Assembly (NCBI GenBank): GCA_947034885.2
Contig: OX344754.2
Location: 13,596,501-13,660,500, forward strand
Length of the DNA stretch: 64,000 bases
Source: Thuidium tamariscinum
Lineage: Eukaryota; Streptophyta; Bryopsida; Hypnales; Thuidiaceae
Direction: 5' to 3'
The notes beneath the pieces were generated by a model. The model was not told the origin of the DNA. It did no database searches and saw only the letters and a list, made by a program, of their open reading frames with translations. Position numbers and translations under genes: made by a program. This document shows, in pieces, positions 24,966 through 37,199 of this stretch (its first letter is position 1; each line of letters begins with the position of its first letter).

Positions 24966-26136
24966 CAAATTCTGAATTCATATATGCAATCAGAGACCCC
25001 AAATTAGCTAAGATGGGTCAAGAACATACCCCGAAACACAGCACAGAATACAGGGGGGCTTTTTTACTTTTACCCGGGTAACATGAGTTTTATCCTGCTT
25101 TTCACTTCCGTCTTGGGACGGATTTAACGTCCTGCGGATTCAATTGTTCCATCACATCATTTGACATCCAACTGAACAGTGAGGTGGTGAGAGTTGTCCA
25201 GCCATCACTTGTCATTGGAAAGGGGGGTAGCTTAGCTGGATGCAGGAAGTGAAGTTAGGTTAAATGCAGGCAGGTTCACTTGCTCAGGGCAGCCAGTCTT
25301 GTCCGCAGTTTCACTCAACCCTTGCAAAGGAACTGAACAGGTGGGACAATGGAGGAAACAATAAGGTAACTTAGTGAGGTGGGCAAACCATGGGAATTGG
25401 AATTGGGACCCAACTAAGCAAGCAATGGTATACAAGTTCTCAAACTGCTTAGGTAGGAGGCTCATGAATGGCACTTGAAACTGAGGAGAAAAAACAAATC
25501 GGTAACAGAAATTGCTTGTCGAAGGATTTAAGTTTTTTTAGTGGCAAAGAGAGAAATGGAAAAAATAAAATAAAACAACAATTGCAAGTACAATAGTTGA
25601 ACTTAGAATGAAAATTAGATACAATTTTCCAAAGTGAAGAGTGTGTAAGTCACTATTTATAGTTATAGACTTCAACTATAATCAATTAACATGTGCCTTT
25701 GAAAAGAGCATGGGAGTCCAAAAACACATGAATAACTTGTTGACTATGTTCATGGATGTTCCAAAATGTGAGAATATAGTGCTTTAAATGGAGCAACAAA
25801 AATGTGCACTTTCCTTTTACATTTACTACTTTTTTCTTACTCTCATTTCAAATTCCCTATTTGGAAATTAAGTACACATTTGTGACCAATAAACAACACA
25901 TTATAGTACTATAATAGTTGTGCTTTCTATCCCAATATCTCATACTTACAACCACAAATTCCTACTTTACAAAATGTACTCCATTTCATCTATCACTTGC
26001 ATGACTTACAGGCCTTTTTCAAGGTCAGATCTTGATGCCAACTTGATTTCAAGACCTTCTATTATTTTGTATCGTCTAGTGGAGGAAATGAAGTTTAGTT
26101 TTTTCATTGAAATAATACCCATCTCCTCTCACTTAC
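23151..26136. other. DRM 3' region and intergenic DNA
   Basis: 23151 to about 23900 is T-rich and probably holds the DRM 3' untranslated region and polyadenylation site. 24300-24900 is GC-richer with an open frame at 24462-24701 (+) that I do not recognise. A pure T run of about 38 bases lies at 24928-24965. 25020-25500 is again moderately GC-rich without a recognisable gene. Confidence 0.45.
24926..24967. repeat. long poly-T tract
   Basis: A run of about 38 uninterrupted T. On the minus strand it would be a poly-A tail, so it may mark the 3' end of an old retroposed (SINE-, LINE- or cDNA-derived) insertion lying to its right. No body of such an element was recognised. Slippage growth of a simple repeat is the alternative. 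Confidence 0.6.
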
Positions 26137-26858
26137 GGGTGATTGCAAGAAACACCTGTCCTATTTTGTGTCACACGTCTCATTCTGATTTGTTTTTTGG
26201 CCATAACTTTTGTGTTTTAGCTCCGATTGACTCAAAATTTGGAAGGAAGGTACTCATAACTATCATAAACCTTCCATAATTTTTTCATAATTTTCAAAAA
26301 TAGTTTACTATCCAAAAATAGACCCCGATTGGATGTCACACTTGGCAGTTTAGGGGTTTTCAATACCTGAGCTATACCTTTTTTTAATGATTTTAACATG
26401 AAATTTGGATGAGATGGTCTTCTAATAGACTTCTAGCTTTCCAGGGAAGGATTTTCAAAAAAAGTTAATTTTGTGAGGTGTGGAGGTCTACAAAGTGAGC
26501 TCCCTTCTGCTTGTATTTTGAAACATATAAAATATTATTTTGGTGGGGTTTTTTGTGAATGACCATCTCCATAAAGTTGTTGAAAATGGCCACTTTTTAT
26601 TTTTTGAAAATATCTATTTTTACTATTTTTCCCTAATTAAAACATGAAGATATGTATTTTATGGAGGTTTGGCACTTTTCAAGTTCTCCTACTTAGAGAA
26701 TTTTTCTATCAATTTCCTTTGGTGAAAACCTTCATCTTAGAGGTATATACACTATTCATATTTTTAAAATTTTTTTAAAATTAATTTTCTAATTTTAAAG
26801 TACTCCGGAAAAATCAGCCAAACGCAACAAATAGGACAAGTGTTTCTTGCAATCACCC
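26137..26858. mobile_element. 722-bp terminal-inverted-repeat element, TTAC flanks
   Basis: The left end starts GGGTGATTGCAAGAAACACC and the right end, reversed, starts GGGTGATTGCAAGAAACACT; the match then continues through GTCCTATTT. Each side is bordered by TTAC (26133-26136 and 26859-26862), a likely target-site duplication. The interior is AT-rich with no transposase. A diverged relative in the same orientation lies at about 30032-30771. It is probably a non-autonomous DNA transposon of unassigned superfamily. Confidence 0.75.
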
Positions 26859-26862
26859 TTAC

Positions 26863-28392
26863 ATTGTCCCTATGCCAATATACAAGTACATCCACAGCTC
26901 TTCATCAACCCTCATCTCCCCAAATTGCCATGTATTGGGGAAAAGGCTATAGTCATAGGTATGTCGGCCCAATTGAATCACTCAACTAAATTTCTTTGAT
27001 GACGGGCACCAAATGAAATGCTTGGAACCTACTAAAAAAAATACTACACATGATCTAAAGACAAGCAGAGAAGATGATTTGGACAAATGGATCAATATTT
27101 GAAATCATCAAAAACTTTGGGTAGGGTAGAGTAGGATAGGGCAAGTTGGAGTTAGTGATGAATACCACACAAAGATTTTTCTTATGTAAACATTTTCAAG
27201 ACTAAGGAAGGATCTCTTTCATGAAATGGAGACTCATTGGAGGGAATAAATTTCTAAGCTTACATTTATGGTTTCCAAAGGCATAAATATGCAGGCACTT
27301 TTTGACCTAGTAATGGAAAGGACTCCAAAGTGGTCTTGAGGCCATATGCAAGAATGTTTGCAACCTTTTTTTATTTATTTTTATCAAATTGCTCAATCTA
27401 TGTATTTGCTAATATTTCCATAATCAACTGCAAAACTAATGGCATAGTAGCTTTTGATTTTTCTAAGACTTATAACTTAAAATAATTGCAACTCTCAATA
27501 AGAAGTTGTGCCCTGCTAAAGTAGGCTTTTTACCATTGCAATGGACTTGTAGTAATTAAATATGTCATTTTTCAAGATTTTGTCTCCTGATCAGGTCTAT
27601 ATGTCAAATTGAAAATTAATTCTTTAGGATATCTTGATGATACTATTAGCTCCTTTTCAATAGCCACTACTAGCATTGCTTGTAGATTAGGCTTTACGCA
27701 TTCTATTTGTTTCCTTATATGAACCTCACAAACATCAATTTTATGAAATTGACAAAATTTCATAGCTTTGAAGTTTTTTGGGATACATGATGTGATTTCA
27801 TAGAGTCTTGTATTAATGAAAGTCATAATTTTGGGCACTCATTACCATGCCAATTTAATTACATTGCTGATCATATTTCTAATTATAATATTGTTGAATA
27901 TTGTAAAAAAGAGATCTAGTGAGTGAAGGTGAATATATTATATATGACAAGCACTTTCATTATTTACAACAATTAGAGAGGTTATTGGTAAGACTTGAAT
28001 TTGATAAGTTCTACAAAAAGAATTTCCAATGATTTTCATTAGCTAAAGTACAACCATATATTGTTATAAACTTCATCCTATTCATTACTATTATTTCATT
28101 CACATTCATGCAAAATTAGGGACCTTGATGTAGGTTGCAATCTCATTTCTTATACTGCAAAAAATGATTAAACTAACTCTTGCAAATTCATATATAAAGT
28201 GACTTTTTGAATGCAATTGTTGTGGTAATTGTTATTGTAGAATAATTGTAATAAACTCTCTAATTTTGTGAGAGCCCTTTTATTGGCTACTAATGTTTGC
28301 GGATGCAATAAGGAATTGAAAACAGTGTTTGAATATACTTACTTCAATTAGTAGTGATGCCATTTTGTTGAATAAGGAAAAAATACAATTGT
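26863..28392. other. AT-rich intergenic DNA, no gene seen
   Basis: Short frames only, none recognisable; no repeat or RNA gene seen. Confidence 0.5.
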
Positions 28393-28395
28393 AGC

Positions 28396-28617
28396 CACTA
28401 CAAGAGAAAGGGGTGTTTTAATTGAGTTTTTAAGTATAGTCCTAAACATCAAACTATAAGTAATGACTTTTAAGGCAATTTTCAACAATAATTTACTAAA
28501 AGTACATGTATATCTAATCAATTTTTGTTGAAAATTGCCTTAAAGGTCATTACTTATAATGTGATGCCTAGGACTATACTTAAAAACTGAATTAAAACAC
28601 CCCTTTCTCTTGTAGTG
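28396..28617. mobile_element. 222-bp CACTA-type MITE with 3-bp target duplication
   Basis: Nearly the whole element is one hairpin. The ends are CACTACAAGAGAAAGGGGTG and its reverse complement, flanked on both sides by AGC (28393-28395 and 28618-28620). CACTA ends plus a 3-bp duplication are the known hallmark of the En/Spm (CACTA) superfamily. It has no coding capacity, so it depends on a transposase made elsewhere. The arms match closely, so the copy looks fairly young. Confidence 0.9.
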
Positions 28618-28620
28618 AGC

Positions 28621-30031
28621 TTCAAATCCACAAGGCTAGTCTTCAATCATATCCATAATGTTGTTTCAACATTTGTCCACCAAAGCATCTACTTACATGC
28701 CTTCTATACCTCAAGCTTGCACTTTTTTTATTTCAACAATTTTCCTTTTGGTCAAAAGGTATAGAGAGCTTTAGTTCTCCTTTGTATTTAGTATAGAGGT
28801 TGTGACATTCAATAATTCAAATCAATTCATCAACATTTGTCCTTGATCACAAAGAAATTCTAGCATGTAGGGTGCTTGTTATTAGAAGTAAGGGAAATAT
28901 TTGCAAGTCATATAAATTGTATTGTATAATTGTTTTTCTATGTGTACAATTAGTTTTCACTTTACAACCTTTTGACTGAATGTATAAAGGAATTTGTGAT
29001 ATGTACAACAAAGTCCAAAAACTAGGCAAATTTTTGAGAGTTGTAATTCCTTAAGGCTTAGGGTCTTTTAGAATTGAAAAACATCATTACTTATGAAGTG
29101 TTGTAGAGTAAGTGTGCCATTAACTACACATTGCATAAAACCAGACATTGATTGGACAAGAATTGCATAAGAATTGAAAATTGGATTGTGATTTGGGAAA
29201 TGCTATGAAAATTAGTTTTCTTGCCTACCGCACAAGCACTACACACTATGTAGTAAAGGGCTACAAAGACATTCTTGTTAAATTTTAGATTTAGTAACTT
29301 GAAGTTGAAATAACAATTGCAAGAAGAAATCTTTGTATGCATTTTTTGGGATTTGAATCTTAATATGGCATTTAATAATAGAGCCAAGTTTGAGAGCATA
29401 CAAGTTGCGTAATATTGTAGAGGAGGATTTGAATTTTGCTTGTGCGGTGATTGGCATGTCTACCTTAGTCCAAAAAATCACTTAGGTATAGAAATTTCAA
29501 CCATATAATCTTTTAGTGTATGTGTAGTAGATGATGCAAATCAAATTTGGAGTCATTTGGCCATATAGATTGGAAGATTGTCATGTTTTAGTGTATAAAG
29601 AGGATTTTGAAATTGTCCTAGCACCAATACAGAGGTGAAATTCAATTTCCAAACATATTCAAATAAAATTTTCTTAAATATAAAGTCCTTAAAAAGTAGC
29701 ATGAAGACACATTGGTGAAAAGCATTTTGGACTCGATTTCTTTCTACTAAAATGAATCTAAAGCTCAAGAAGTTATGAGTGATTTGCATGTTTATGATTC
29801 CATATTGATCCAAGAAGTTATGAGTGAAAAGTCCTTAAAAAGTAGCATGAAGATACATTGGTGAACTTCAAAACAACACAAGGACACTTTTGGATCCACT
29901 AGGTAGTGAGGGCTTAAAGATAGTTCCTTCAAACTACACTAATATACTCTATCAATCAAAGAACCTTAACAATATATTCACTTTTTAATATGGTTGACTA
30001 CACTTCATACAACAAAAGTGAAATTCAATGT
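28621..30031. other. AT-rich intergenic DNA with a small local duplication
   Basis: No gene recognised. A phrase containing GTCCTTAAAAAGTAGCATGA occurs at about 29685 and again at about 29831 with its neighbourhood (AAGTTATGAGTGA), indicating a local tandem-type duplication. Confidence 0.45.
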
Positions 30032-30771
30032 AGTGTAATTGCAAGAAACATTTGTGTCCTATTTTATATATCTTCTTTTGTATATTAATTGTTTTTCGGC
30101 CATAACTTTTGTATTTTAGGCTTTAAATGACTCAAGACTTTAGATATAGTACTCATAACTATTATACACTTTTTAAAAAAAATATTTTTTCAATTTTCAA
30201 AAATATTTTACCAACCATTTAAATAACCCCTAATTTATATATTGCTTGCCATTTTTTTTCTTAAAAAGAAATTAGTACCCAAAAAATGATTTTGAAGTAA
30301 AAATTTAGAGGAGATGGTTTTGTGGTAGACTTGAAACTCTTACTTGAAGGAGTTTAAAAATAGTTGATTTTATGTGTGGTAGAATTTTACAAAGAGAGTT
30401 TTTTGCTTGCATTTTAAACAAATAAAATATTATTTTGGTCATTCTTTTGGTGAATGGCCATTTCTATAGAGTTGTTACAAATGGCTAATCTTACATTCTT
30501 TTAATTAATATTTTTTGTGTTTTTAAATTACTAAAATATTGAAGTATCTATTTTCTTGAGATTCAACATTTCTAATTCTCCGACTTTGAGAAGTTTTATA
30601 CATTTTTTTCTTTTGTGGTTGCCTTCATCTTTTAGGTATATTCATTGACCATTTGTTTGTCTCAAGAAACAATTAATAATTATTGAATTTTTTTTCTAAT
30701 TTTAAATACACCACAAATAAGCATAAGTAATGTAAAATGCAACAAGTCAATAGGTGATTTTGCAATCACCC
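30032..30771. mobile_element. diverged copy of the 26.1-kb inverted-repeat element
   Basis: Same order of phrases as 26137-26858: GCAAGAAACA, then GGCCATAACTTTTGTNTTTTAG, then ACTCATAACTAT, then TTTTCAAAAATA, ending GCAATCACCC. It is more AT-rich and more eroded than the copy at 26.1 kb and its left terminus is degraded. No coding capacity. Confidence 0.6.
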
Positions 30772-31543
30772 TATGAACCATTTAAGACATAAGGGGTAGA
30801 AGTGGTTTGCAAATAACATAATGTACAAATGGTAAGAGATTGTATTGGTCACCCTTTGGAGTACTACCATCATGTCTCAGTAATTGAAAACACTTCAACC
30901 TAATTTCACACAAGACGATTTGTGATGCAACTATTCATGCTTCAATTCCTGGAGTTTCTTCTTATTTAAGCATGATTTATTTGTGTGGCACATTGTAATT
31001 TTTGTCTTCTAGCTTGCTTCTAATGGATTCTATTTCGGTCTCACAAAGTCTACAATTATCTAATTGTAAACCAATGGAAGAATTAGTACTAAGTAATATA
31101 TTGATAGAGTCAATTTCAGTGTTGGATTGGGGTGCTCAAAGAGCATACCCTGCACATCGCCATGTGCCCCCGGCTCCTCAAGGCCTCCCTTATTTAGTGT
31201 TGATGTGTTAGGCAAGGTTGTTTACCACAAGACGTTTCGAGAGTTCTCCCTTCATTTATATTCGGCTATCCAATCGCGGCTGTACAATTGCATCCAATAA
31301 ACTTTGTTGTTAGTGCCCCGGGGTTACCTCTTGCAGACGTACTTCATGGTAAATTAACGATGATCCATGACCTCTGCGTTGCAGACCCTCGAAAACGCAC
31401 CTCCACCTTCCGAAAATTTCGCAGGTTCCAATCGCGGTTCACAGAAATCACACTGGAAGTAAATAGGGGCACAGATTCGAGGATATTCATAGCAAGTGCA
31501 AGCAGGCACATACACGGAGCATGCACGACACTACTCAGTTATG
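30772..31543. other. intergenic DNA and 3' region of the RH41 gene
   Basis: The part nearest 31543 should hold the RH41 3' untranslated region. An unrecognised open frame runs on the plus strand at 31002-31211; its second half is GC-rich. I do not call it a gene. Confidence 0.45.
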
Positions 31544-33869
31544 TTATTCACTGTCCGTGTCAACATCCTGTTTCCTCCGCCTCTTCTTTTTATTGTAAGC
31601 AAGTGCGTACGTTGAGTACAAATATGGCGAATTCAGAAGCTCACGAGGAATGGCGGTTCCAGAGGCTCGCAGTAGAGCCACAAGATCCTTAAACAATGCT
31701 TTACTCTCATTGTCAAGAAATACTATAGCAGAACCTGGACTCCCAAGTCGTGAAGCCCTTCCAATCATGTGGATATATTCCTGAATCGAAGAAGGGAAGT
31801 CAAATACTATCACTTGTGTCATCCTTAAGAGATCCAGACCCCGTCCTAACAGTCCTGTAGCTACGATCACTGAGGTTTCGCCTGTGAGGAAGCTCTTCAT
31901 TGTCTCTCGACGGTCCTGTAAGAGTGTAAGCAGAATAATGTGAGCAGAAGAACCATCAAGGTAGAAAAAGATCCAAGATGCTAGTCAATCTACTCAACCC
32001 TCAACCTAGGCCCAGTTAACGACGAGCATATTGACACGAAGCATGCATTCTCCGAGCAGCTACACTTGATAACTTGTCATAATATCGTACGCCTGTTGGT
32101 AACTGCAAGCTGAGGCCATAAGAAAAATTTGCTCTCACCTTCATAGATTTCTCCCCGTGTACAGACAAGGCTTTAATACCAGTTACACTGCGTATTGCTT
32201 CAGCTAGAAGATCAGACCCCATTCTTGAGCTCACAAAAACCACCACTGGAGGTCGATAATGAAGTCGACTCTTCAAGATCTCAAACAGCTTCTTCTTCTT
32301 GTTTTTTGACTCCACCCATAACACAGTTTGCTGCACTGCTCGATTGGGTTGGCTTGGAGTCCCAACCGACACCAACAGCGGGTTCTTCAAGAGCGATGAT
32401 GAAAACCTTTCGATGCCGGGTGGTATTGTTGCTGAATACATAAGAATTTGTGGGCTGGACAGGGCCTGGACTATCTGCATTACTTGGTCTCGAAAACCTC
32501 TTTCCAGCATACAATCCACCTCATCGAGTACTAAGATGCACACATCCTGCAAAGATGACGTTACATTCAGCTAAAAAATTCTGCTACTTAACGATGATAG
32601 CATCAATCAATCAAAAGGATTTTCTACATTCACAGTCTCAGTGCTACTGAAAAATTGTCCATCAGAATTGTTATCAGTTCCTAAGAAAACCCGAAACCCT
32701 ATTCTTAACCTAAAACCACGTTCTACAGAAAACTGAACGTATGAGGAGATGGAAGGAACGTTAGCAATCCTTCATATTCGTTGGAATCCAGTGAAGGGAT
32801 TTCTTAACCATAAACAAAAGGAAAGAGCTACAAAATCAAGAACCGTGTACCTGTAAACTAAGATCATCGTGCTTTGAAAGGAGATCAATGAGCCGTCTTG
32901 GGGTCCCAATGATCAATTCTACACCATGCTTGATACGGTGAAGTTGTTGAGGCAATGCATCGCCGCCAACGACTAGCGCTGTCTTAAATGGTAACCCTTT
33001 CCCAAGCACCTTGGCCTGTTCTTCCACCTGCTCGCTTAACACAAAACTACGAACATAAATCGTGCGATTCGTACAACAGAGGCAACATCTTCACAAAACC
33101 CATTCTTTGCTGCGTAATCAAGCGAAAAGAAAAAAAGGTAACTGACCTGTGCACATAGCTCTCGCGTCGGCGCCAACACCACAGCTATGGGCTTGTCGCG
33201 TTCCGACAAGCCATACATGCGCACCAGCGCGCACCGCATAATTATGGGAAGCAAAAAGGAGGCAGTCTTCCCCGAACCCGTCTCTGCTGACACCAAGGCA
33301 TCGCGTCCTCTGAGGGCTGCAGGAATGGCTTGCATCTGCACAGGTGTAGGCGAATCATACCCCGCAGCTTCCAGATTTTCCTGAAGTTTCGGTAAAAACT
33401 TGCAATCCAAAAACTGCAAGATCGGTCGAGGAACCTCCTCGCCCTTAACCGACACTTCAATTCCCTGGAGTAGGGCGTCCACTTGCTTCTGCGAAAGCTT
33501 TGCAATAGATTCGTCCGGCATCCATTCAGGTAATTTATTCCCTGTGTCCCTAACGACTACACATTCATCGGGCAGCAAAGCCGAAGACTCTACCACAGTC
33601 CCCCTGGATTTGAACGCGTCAAGTGGAGCTGGTGGAGCAGGCCTGCTACGAACTAAAATGACAGCTTTACATTCTAAGCTACACACATCGTCATCCGTGG
33701 CAGCGCTGATGTACTCACCATAGCGACCACAGACTACACAAACTGGCTCCCCGGGCTCCGGCTGCCGCTGTTGAACACTTCTCTCCTTCACGGCGGAGTC
33801 CGATGGCTGAGAACCAGTAGCTCCGCCCGTATCATCGGTCGTCAGGGCGCTCATGCCTCGACTGCTCAA
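31544..33869 (-). CDS. RH41: DEAD-box RNA helicase with HIT-type zinc finger (RH41-like)
   Basis: ATP-dependent RNA helicase. Four exons on the minus strand (33147-33869, 32851-33027, 32139-32546, 31544-31915), all phase 0, encode 559 residues. A zinc-finger-HIT-like segment near residues 44-67 has CxxC (44, 47) and Cys63 and Cys67. The helicase follows: Q motif near 170-185 (SPTPVQMQAIP), motif I AETGSGKT (195-202), Ia APTRELC, Ib TPRRL (283-287), II DEVD (308-311), III SAT (338-340), V GLLGRGLDL and VI HMIGRASRLG. DEVD in place of DEAD and HMIGRAS in place of HRIGRTG match the RH41 group as I know it. The Arg in motif Ib, where nearly all family members have Gly (TPGR), is unusual. The C-terminus is basic (KKKRRRK). 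It is divergent from ARL2 across a 563-bp spacer. The precise biological role is not known to me. Confidence 0.93.
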
Positions 33870-34432
33870 CCCTAATTTGAGTTTGATTTGAATTTGTTAG
33901 AATTGACTAGTTAGAATCTCCGCCAAACGCAACTACAAACTCTCGCAAGCCCGCTGCGCAAAATTCAAACACGATATGAAATTAATGCAGACAAAGAACA
34001 CACTAGTGCACACCAACTGCTTCGATAGGTGGCGACTTCCCGACACCTCGCTGGGGTTTTGCCAAACCTCTTCGCTCGGCACGGACGGTCTGCACTTCTC
34101 ACACGGGCCAACACTCTAATGTGAACGGAGCCTTTGGTGTGGTGAAATGGACAGATGATCTCATCCATCTCATTGAGCGTTCGGATGAATGTTCTGGAGC
34201 TTATCGGTCATTCGGTTGTAGTGTATTCAGTTGGCGATTAACCGTTCCCTTCATTCTTATCGGGCATGGAAAATTAGGGTTTCATTGATTCTTTCCCGAA
34301 CCGATTACAGAATGCAACAGATCAGTCTTCCAAAGTTTTGGCGTTGCCTTCCAATGGATTGAATTGCATGGCGTGCTCTGGCGCCGATCTGAATAGCCTA
34401 ATCTGGAGGACAACTTGAGTTGACACGAAGTC
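33870..34432. promoter_or_regulatory. bidirectional promoter region between RH41 and ARL2
   Basis: The two start codons point away from each other with 563 bp between them, so both promoters and 5' leaders must fit in this space. It is less AT-rich than the large intergenic regions. No clear TATA box or shared motif was identified by eye. Co-expression is plausible but unproven. Confidence 0.55.
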
Positions 34433-35943
34433 ATGGGGTTGCTGTCCATCATCCGTAAAGTGAAGCGGAAGGAGAAAGAAATGCGGATCTTCATGGTGTA
34501 TGCGCACAGCCTGCCATCGTACCCTGTTTGTGCATCTTTACTCTAGGTCTTTCGCGGGTCGGTCTCAGATCTATTGTGATCCGGAGAAGAGTATTTCAGT
34601 TTCCTGTTAATCCTTTTTCGTGGGTGACCTGCTATTCAACTTCTCTGATGGAAAGCGTTGTTTCTTGCAGAGGTTTGGACAACGCAGGCAAGACGACGAT
34701 TGTAAAGCGGATCAATGGAGAAGACACAAGTAAAATCAGCCCCACTCTCGGTTTCAATATCAAAACTATGCAGTACAATAGGTTGGTTTGTTGGCCCTTG
34801 TCATGCTCTGCTCCAATTACACTCTCTCTACTCATACCTATTCGAGTCGACTGTGTACAGCCCGCTGACGCTCCCATTGAGATTCATGGTTGGTACAGTG
34901 CTCTGGGATTCACCAGTGTACTTTAGCTTTGATGTGCTTAATTTTTTAGAGACACCTAGTTGTTTTTTCCAACCTGCTTGGAGGTCCTAGCCAGGGTGCT
35001 TGCAGAAGGAATCTTATGATTTTCAGTAGTACATGTGGATCAGGAGTTGGCTACAATTACAGCATTTACAGTTGCGTCGTCTTTTCGACACTCCTTATTT
35101 TCTCAGATGTTCTTGTCAACATCCTGCACACATTCATTTATTTATTTCCAATTGGAACAGTTTCCGCCTCAACATTTGGGATATCGGAGGCCAAAAGACC
35201 TTGCGATCGTACTGGAGAAATTACTATGAGCAAACAGATGGCATGGTTTGGGTAGTTGACTGCTCCGACTTTCGACGATTGGATGACTGTCGACAGGAGC
35301 TGCATGGGCTTCTTAAAGAGGAAGTACTGTTCCTGACTTTATTATGCCGAGTGCTTCTTCTTTTATGCTGTCTCTATTCCAGAATACATGTTGCCTGACG
35401 TTGTGGGCCTGCTGTAGATATTGAAATTGAAACCGTATGTGAATGTTATTTTGGCGATGGCCTCCCTACTGTTTCCAATGACTGAGGGTTTTGTCATTGT
35501 GACGCTTTCTGCTTCGCGAGGCCATCGACTTGTATGTTCTTTGGGTTGTGCATTGATGACTCTCTTGTCTGACCGGGGTTCAGAAACTGATGGGAGCCTC
35601 CCTATTGATTTTGGCCAACAAGCAAGACATCAAGGGTGCAATACAACCGGAGGAGCTAGCTAAGGTAAATTTCATTTTATATCAATGAGATTGAAGCACT
35701 TCTTGTTTCTACTTTTCATTAGCTCTGTTTTGTACTTGACTTTGATTGTGATACCCTGCCCAAATTCTGTGTGTACGGTAACCTTTTGTTCATTTCTCGT
35801 AATAGGTTCTGCAGCTGGAGGTTATGGACGCAAGCCGGCACTGGAATATTGTTGCTTGTAGTGCGGTAACCGGAGAGGGCTTGCTGGCTGGTTTCGACTG
35901 GCTTGTGTCTGATATTGCTTCTCGCATTTACATGCTAGATTAA
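34433..35943 (+). CDS. ARL2: ADP-ribosylation-factor-like GTPase 2 (ARL2/TITAN5-like)
   Basis: Small GTPase that, in other eukaryotes, regulates tubulin-folding cofactors and thus microtubule biogenesis; the Arabidopsis homologue is TITAN5/HALLIMASCH. Five exons (34433-34497, 34671-34781, 35161-35323, 35584-35664, 35806-35943) give 185 residues, the family's usual length. It starts [19 protein letters not shown], characteristic of ARL2. The G motifs are all present: GLDNAGKTT (23-31), PTLGFN with the switch I Thr, WDIGGQ, NKQD and CSA. It ends in SRIYMLD. Exon 1 ends two bases into Val22, using the donor GTATGC at 34498 rather than the GT two bases earlier, because only this restores the frame. 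Nothing suggests damage. Confidence 0.95.
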
Positions 35944-37199
35944 GTTTTGATATTGCGGCAATTACCTCTGCTTGTGGCAATAGTTTAGTGGAATATGTTG
36001 ATCAATCTCATTCGAGAGCAACCGGTGTCATCCATGTCATGACTAGTTGCTGTTTGCTGTTTGGATTAGGTTAGGAGACCCATTGACAATAGAACAGAAC
36101 CATTTTTGCTAGTTCTTACTTCGGGCTTGAGAGATTACCCCATTGATGTGTTGTAGATTATTTTGTCATAAAGAAGGAACTGGAGCCTTATATGTGAGGA
36201 TGGTGCTCGAAAACCTCTGAGAATTAGCTTTGTTGAGGTACCGGTACGGTGGTTCTCATCCCAAGATGCTGTGAACTTCAAGTTCACGACTTATTATTTC
36301 CTTACTCCTCTCTTTTCAGCTGATATTTTAGAAGAAAATTCTGTCGATGCAGAGTCACTCGGCAGTGATCGTCTATGAAATTTGAACCTATGGGCAAGGA
36401 ATTGTTCTCTGCATTTGAGGATTTCAGACTGTCCACTCGCACATGGATATGTGAACATCTGGAACATATTTGGTGTGTTCCTGAGTGTTGTGTACTATTG
36501 TTGTAGGTGATCGTTCGATTAGGAAATCATATTGTATCATGAGTGAGTAAATGACATGACGAAACTGTCCATGAGGGTCGAAATTCTAGAACTCGGAGAA
36601 TTGAGGATCTCAGGTATGAAGTATTTTACACTGAGATCGAGGGTCACTGGGAACAAAGTTATACCTTGGAACTCTGTTAGGTCCCTAGAGCCACAATGTG
36701 GAGTGGTTTATGAATGGTCAAACAGTTCTTGCTCATACTGAGAAATAGATGAACTTCAGCCAGAAGGAGTCTACCGGTAGTGTCACAGGTATGGAGCCTG
36801 TAATTCCACCCTCTGATTTCGACTTTTTAAATTTGTAAAATAGTATTCCAGTGCAGAAAACCTATGAAACAAAATGGCTTGCATTCTCCTGAAGTTGCTA
36901 CCTGGGTAGTACACTAATCTTCTAGAAGTTGGATTGATATTGCAAAACTACAACCAGAAAAAGTGTCAGTTTGGGAATCTACCTTACGAGAACCGTGGTG
37001 CTACAGAAGCCGCAGAGCTGCACAACTGGATCCGAGCATGGAATTACAGGATCGGTTGATTGGATGATTGTTCAGGATTTCATTCATCTGACACATTAGG
37101 TCTAGGCTTTGGTGGGAGAGACGACAACTAAGTTACAGCATTGCTTTCTTCCTGTGGCCCGTGCTTCACTGGACAGCTCTCGGGTTCATTGCCTACATC
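35944..37199. other. ARL2 3' region and spacer
   Basis: Moderate GC, probably including the ARL2 3' untranslated region. Short unrecognised frames only. The last 100 bp would be the promoter and leader of the RPL23 remnant. Confidence 0.45.
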
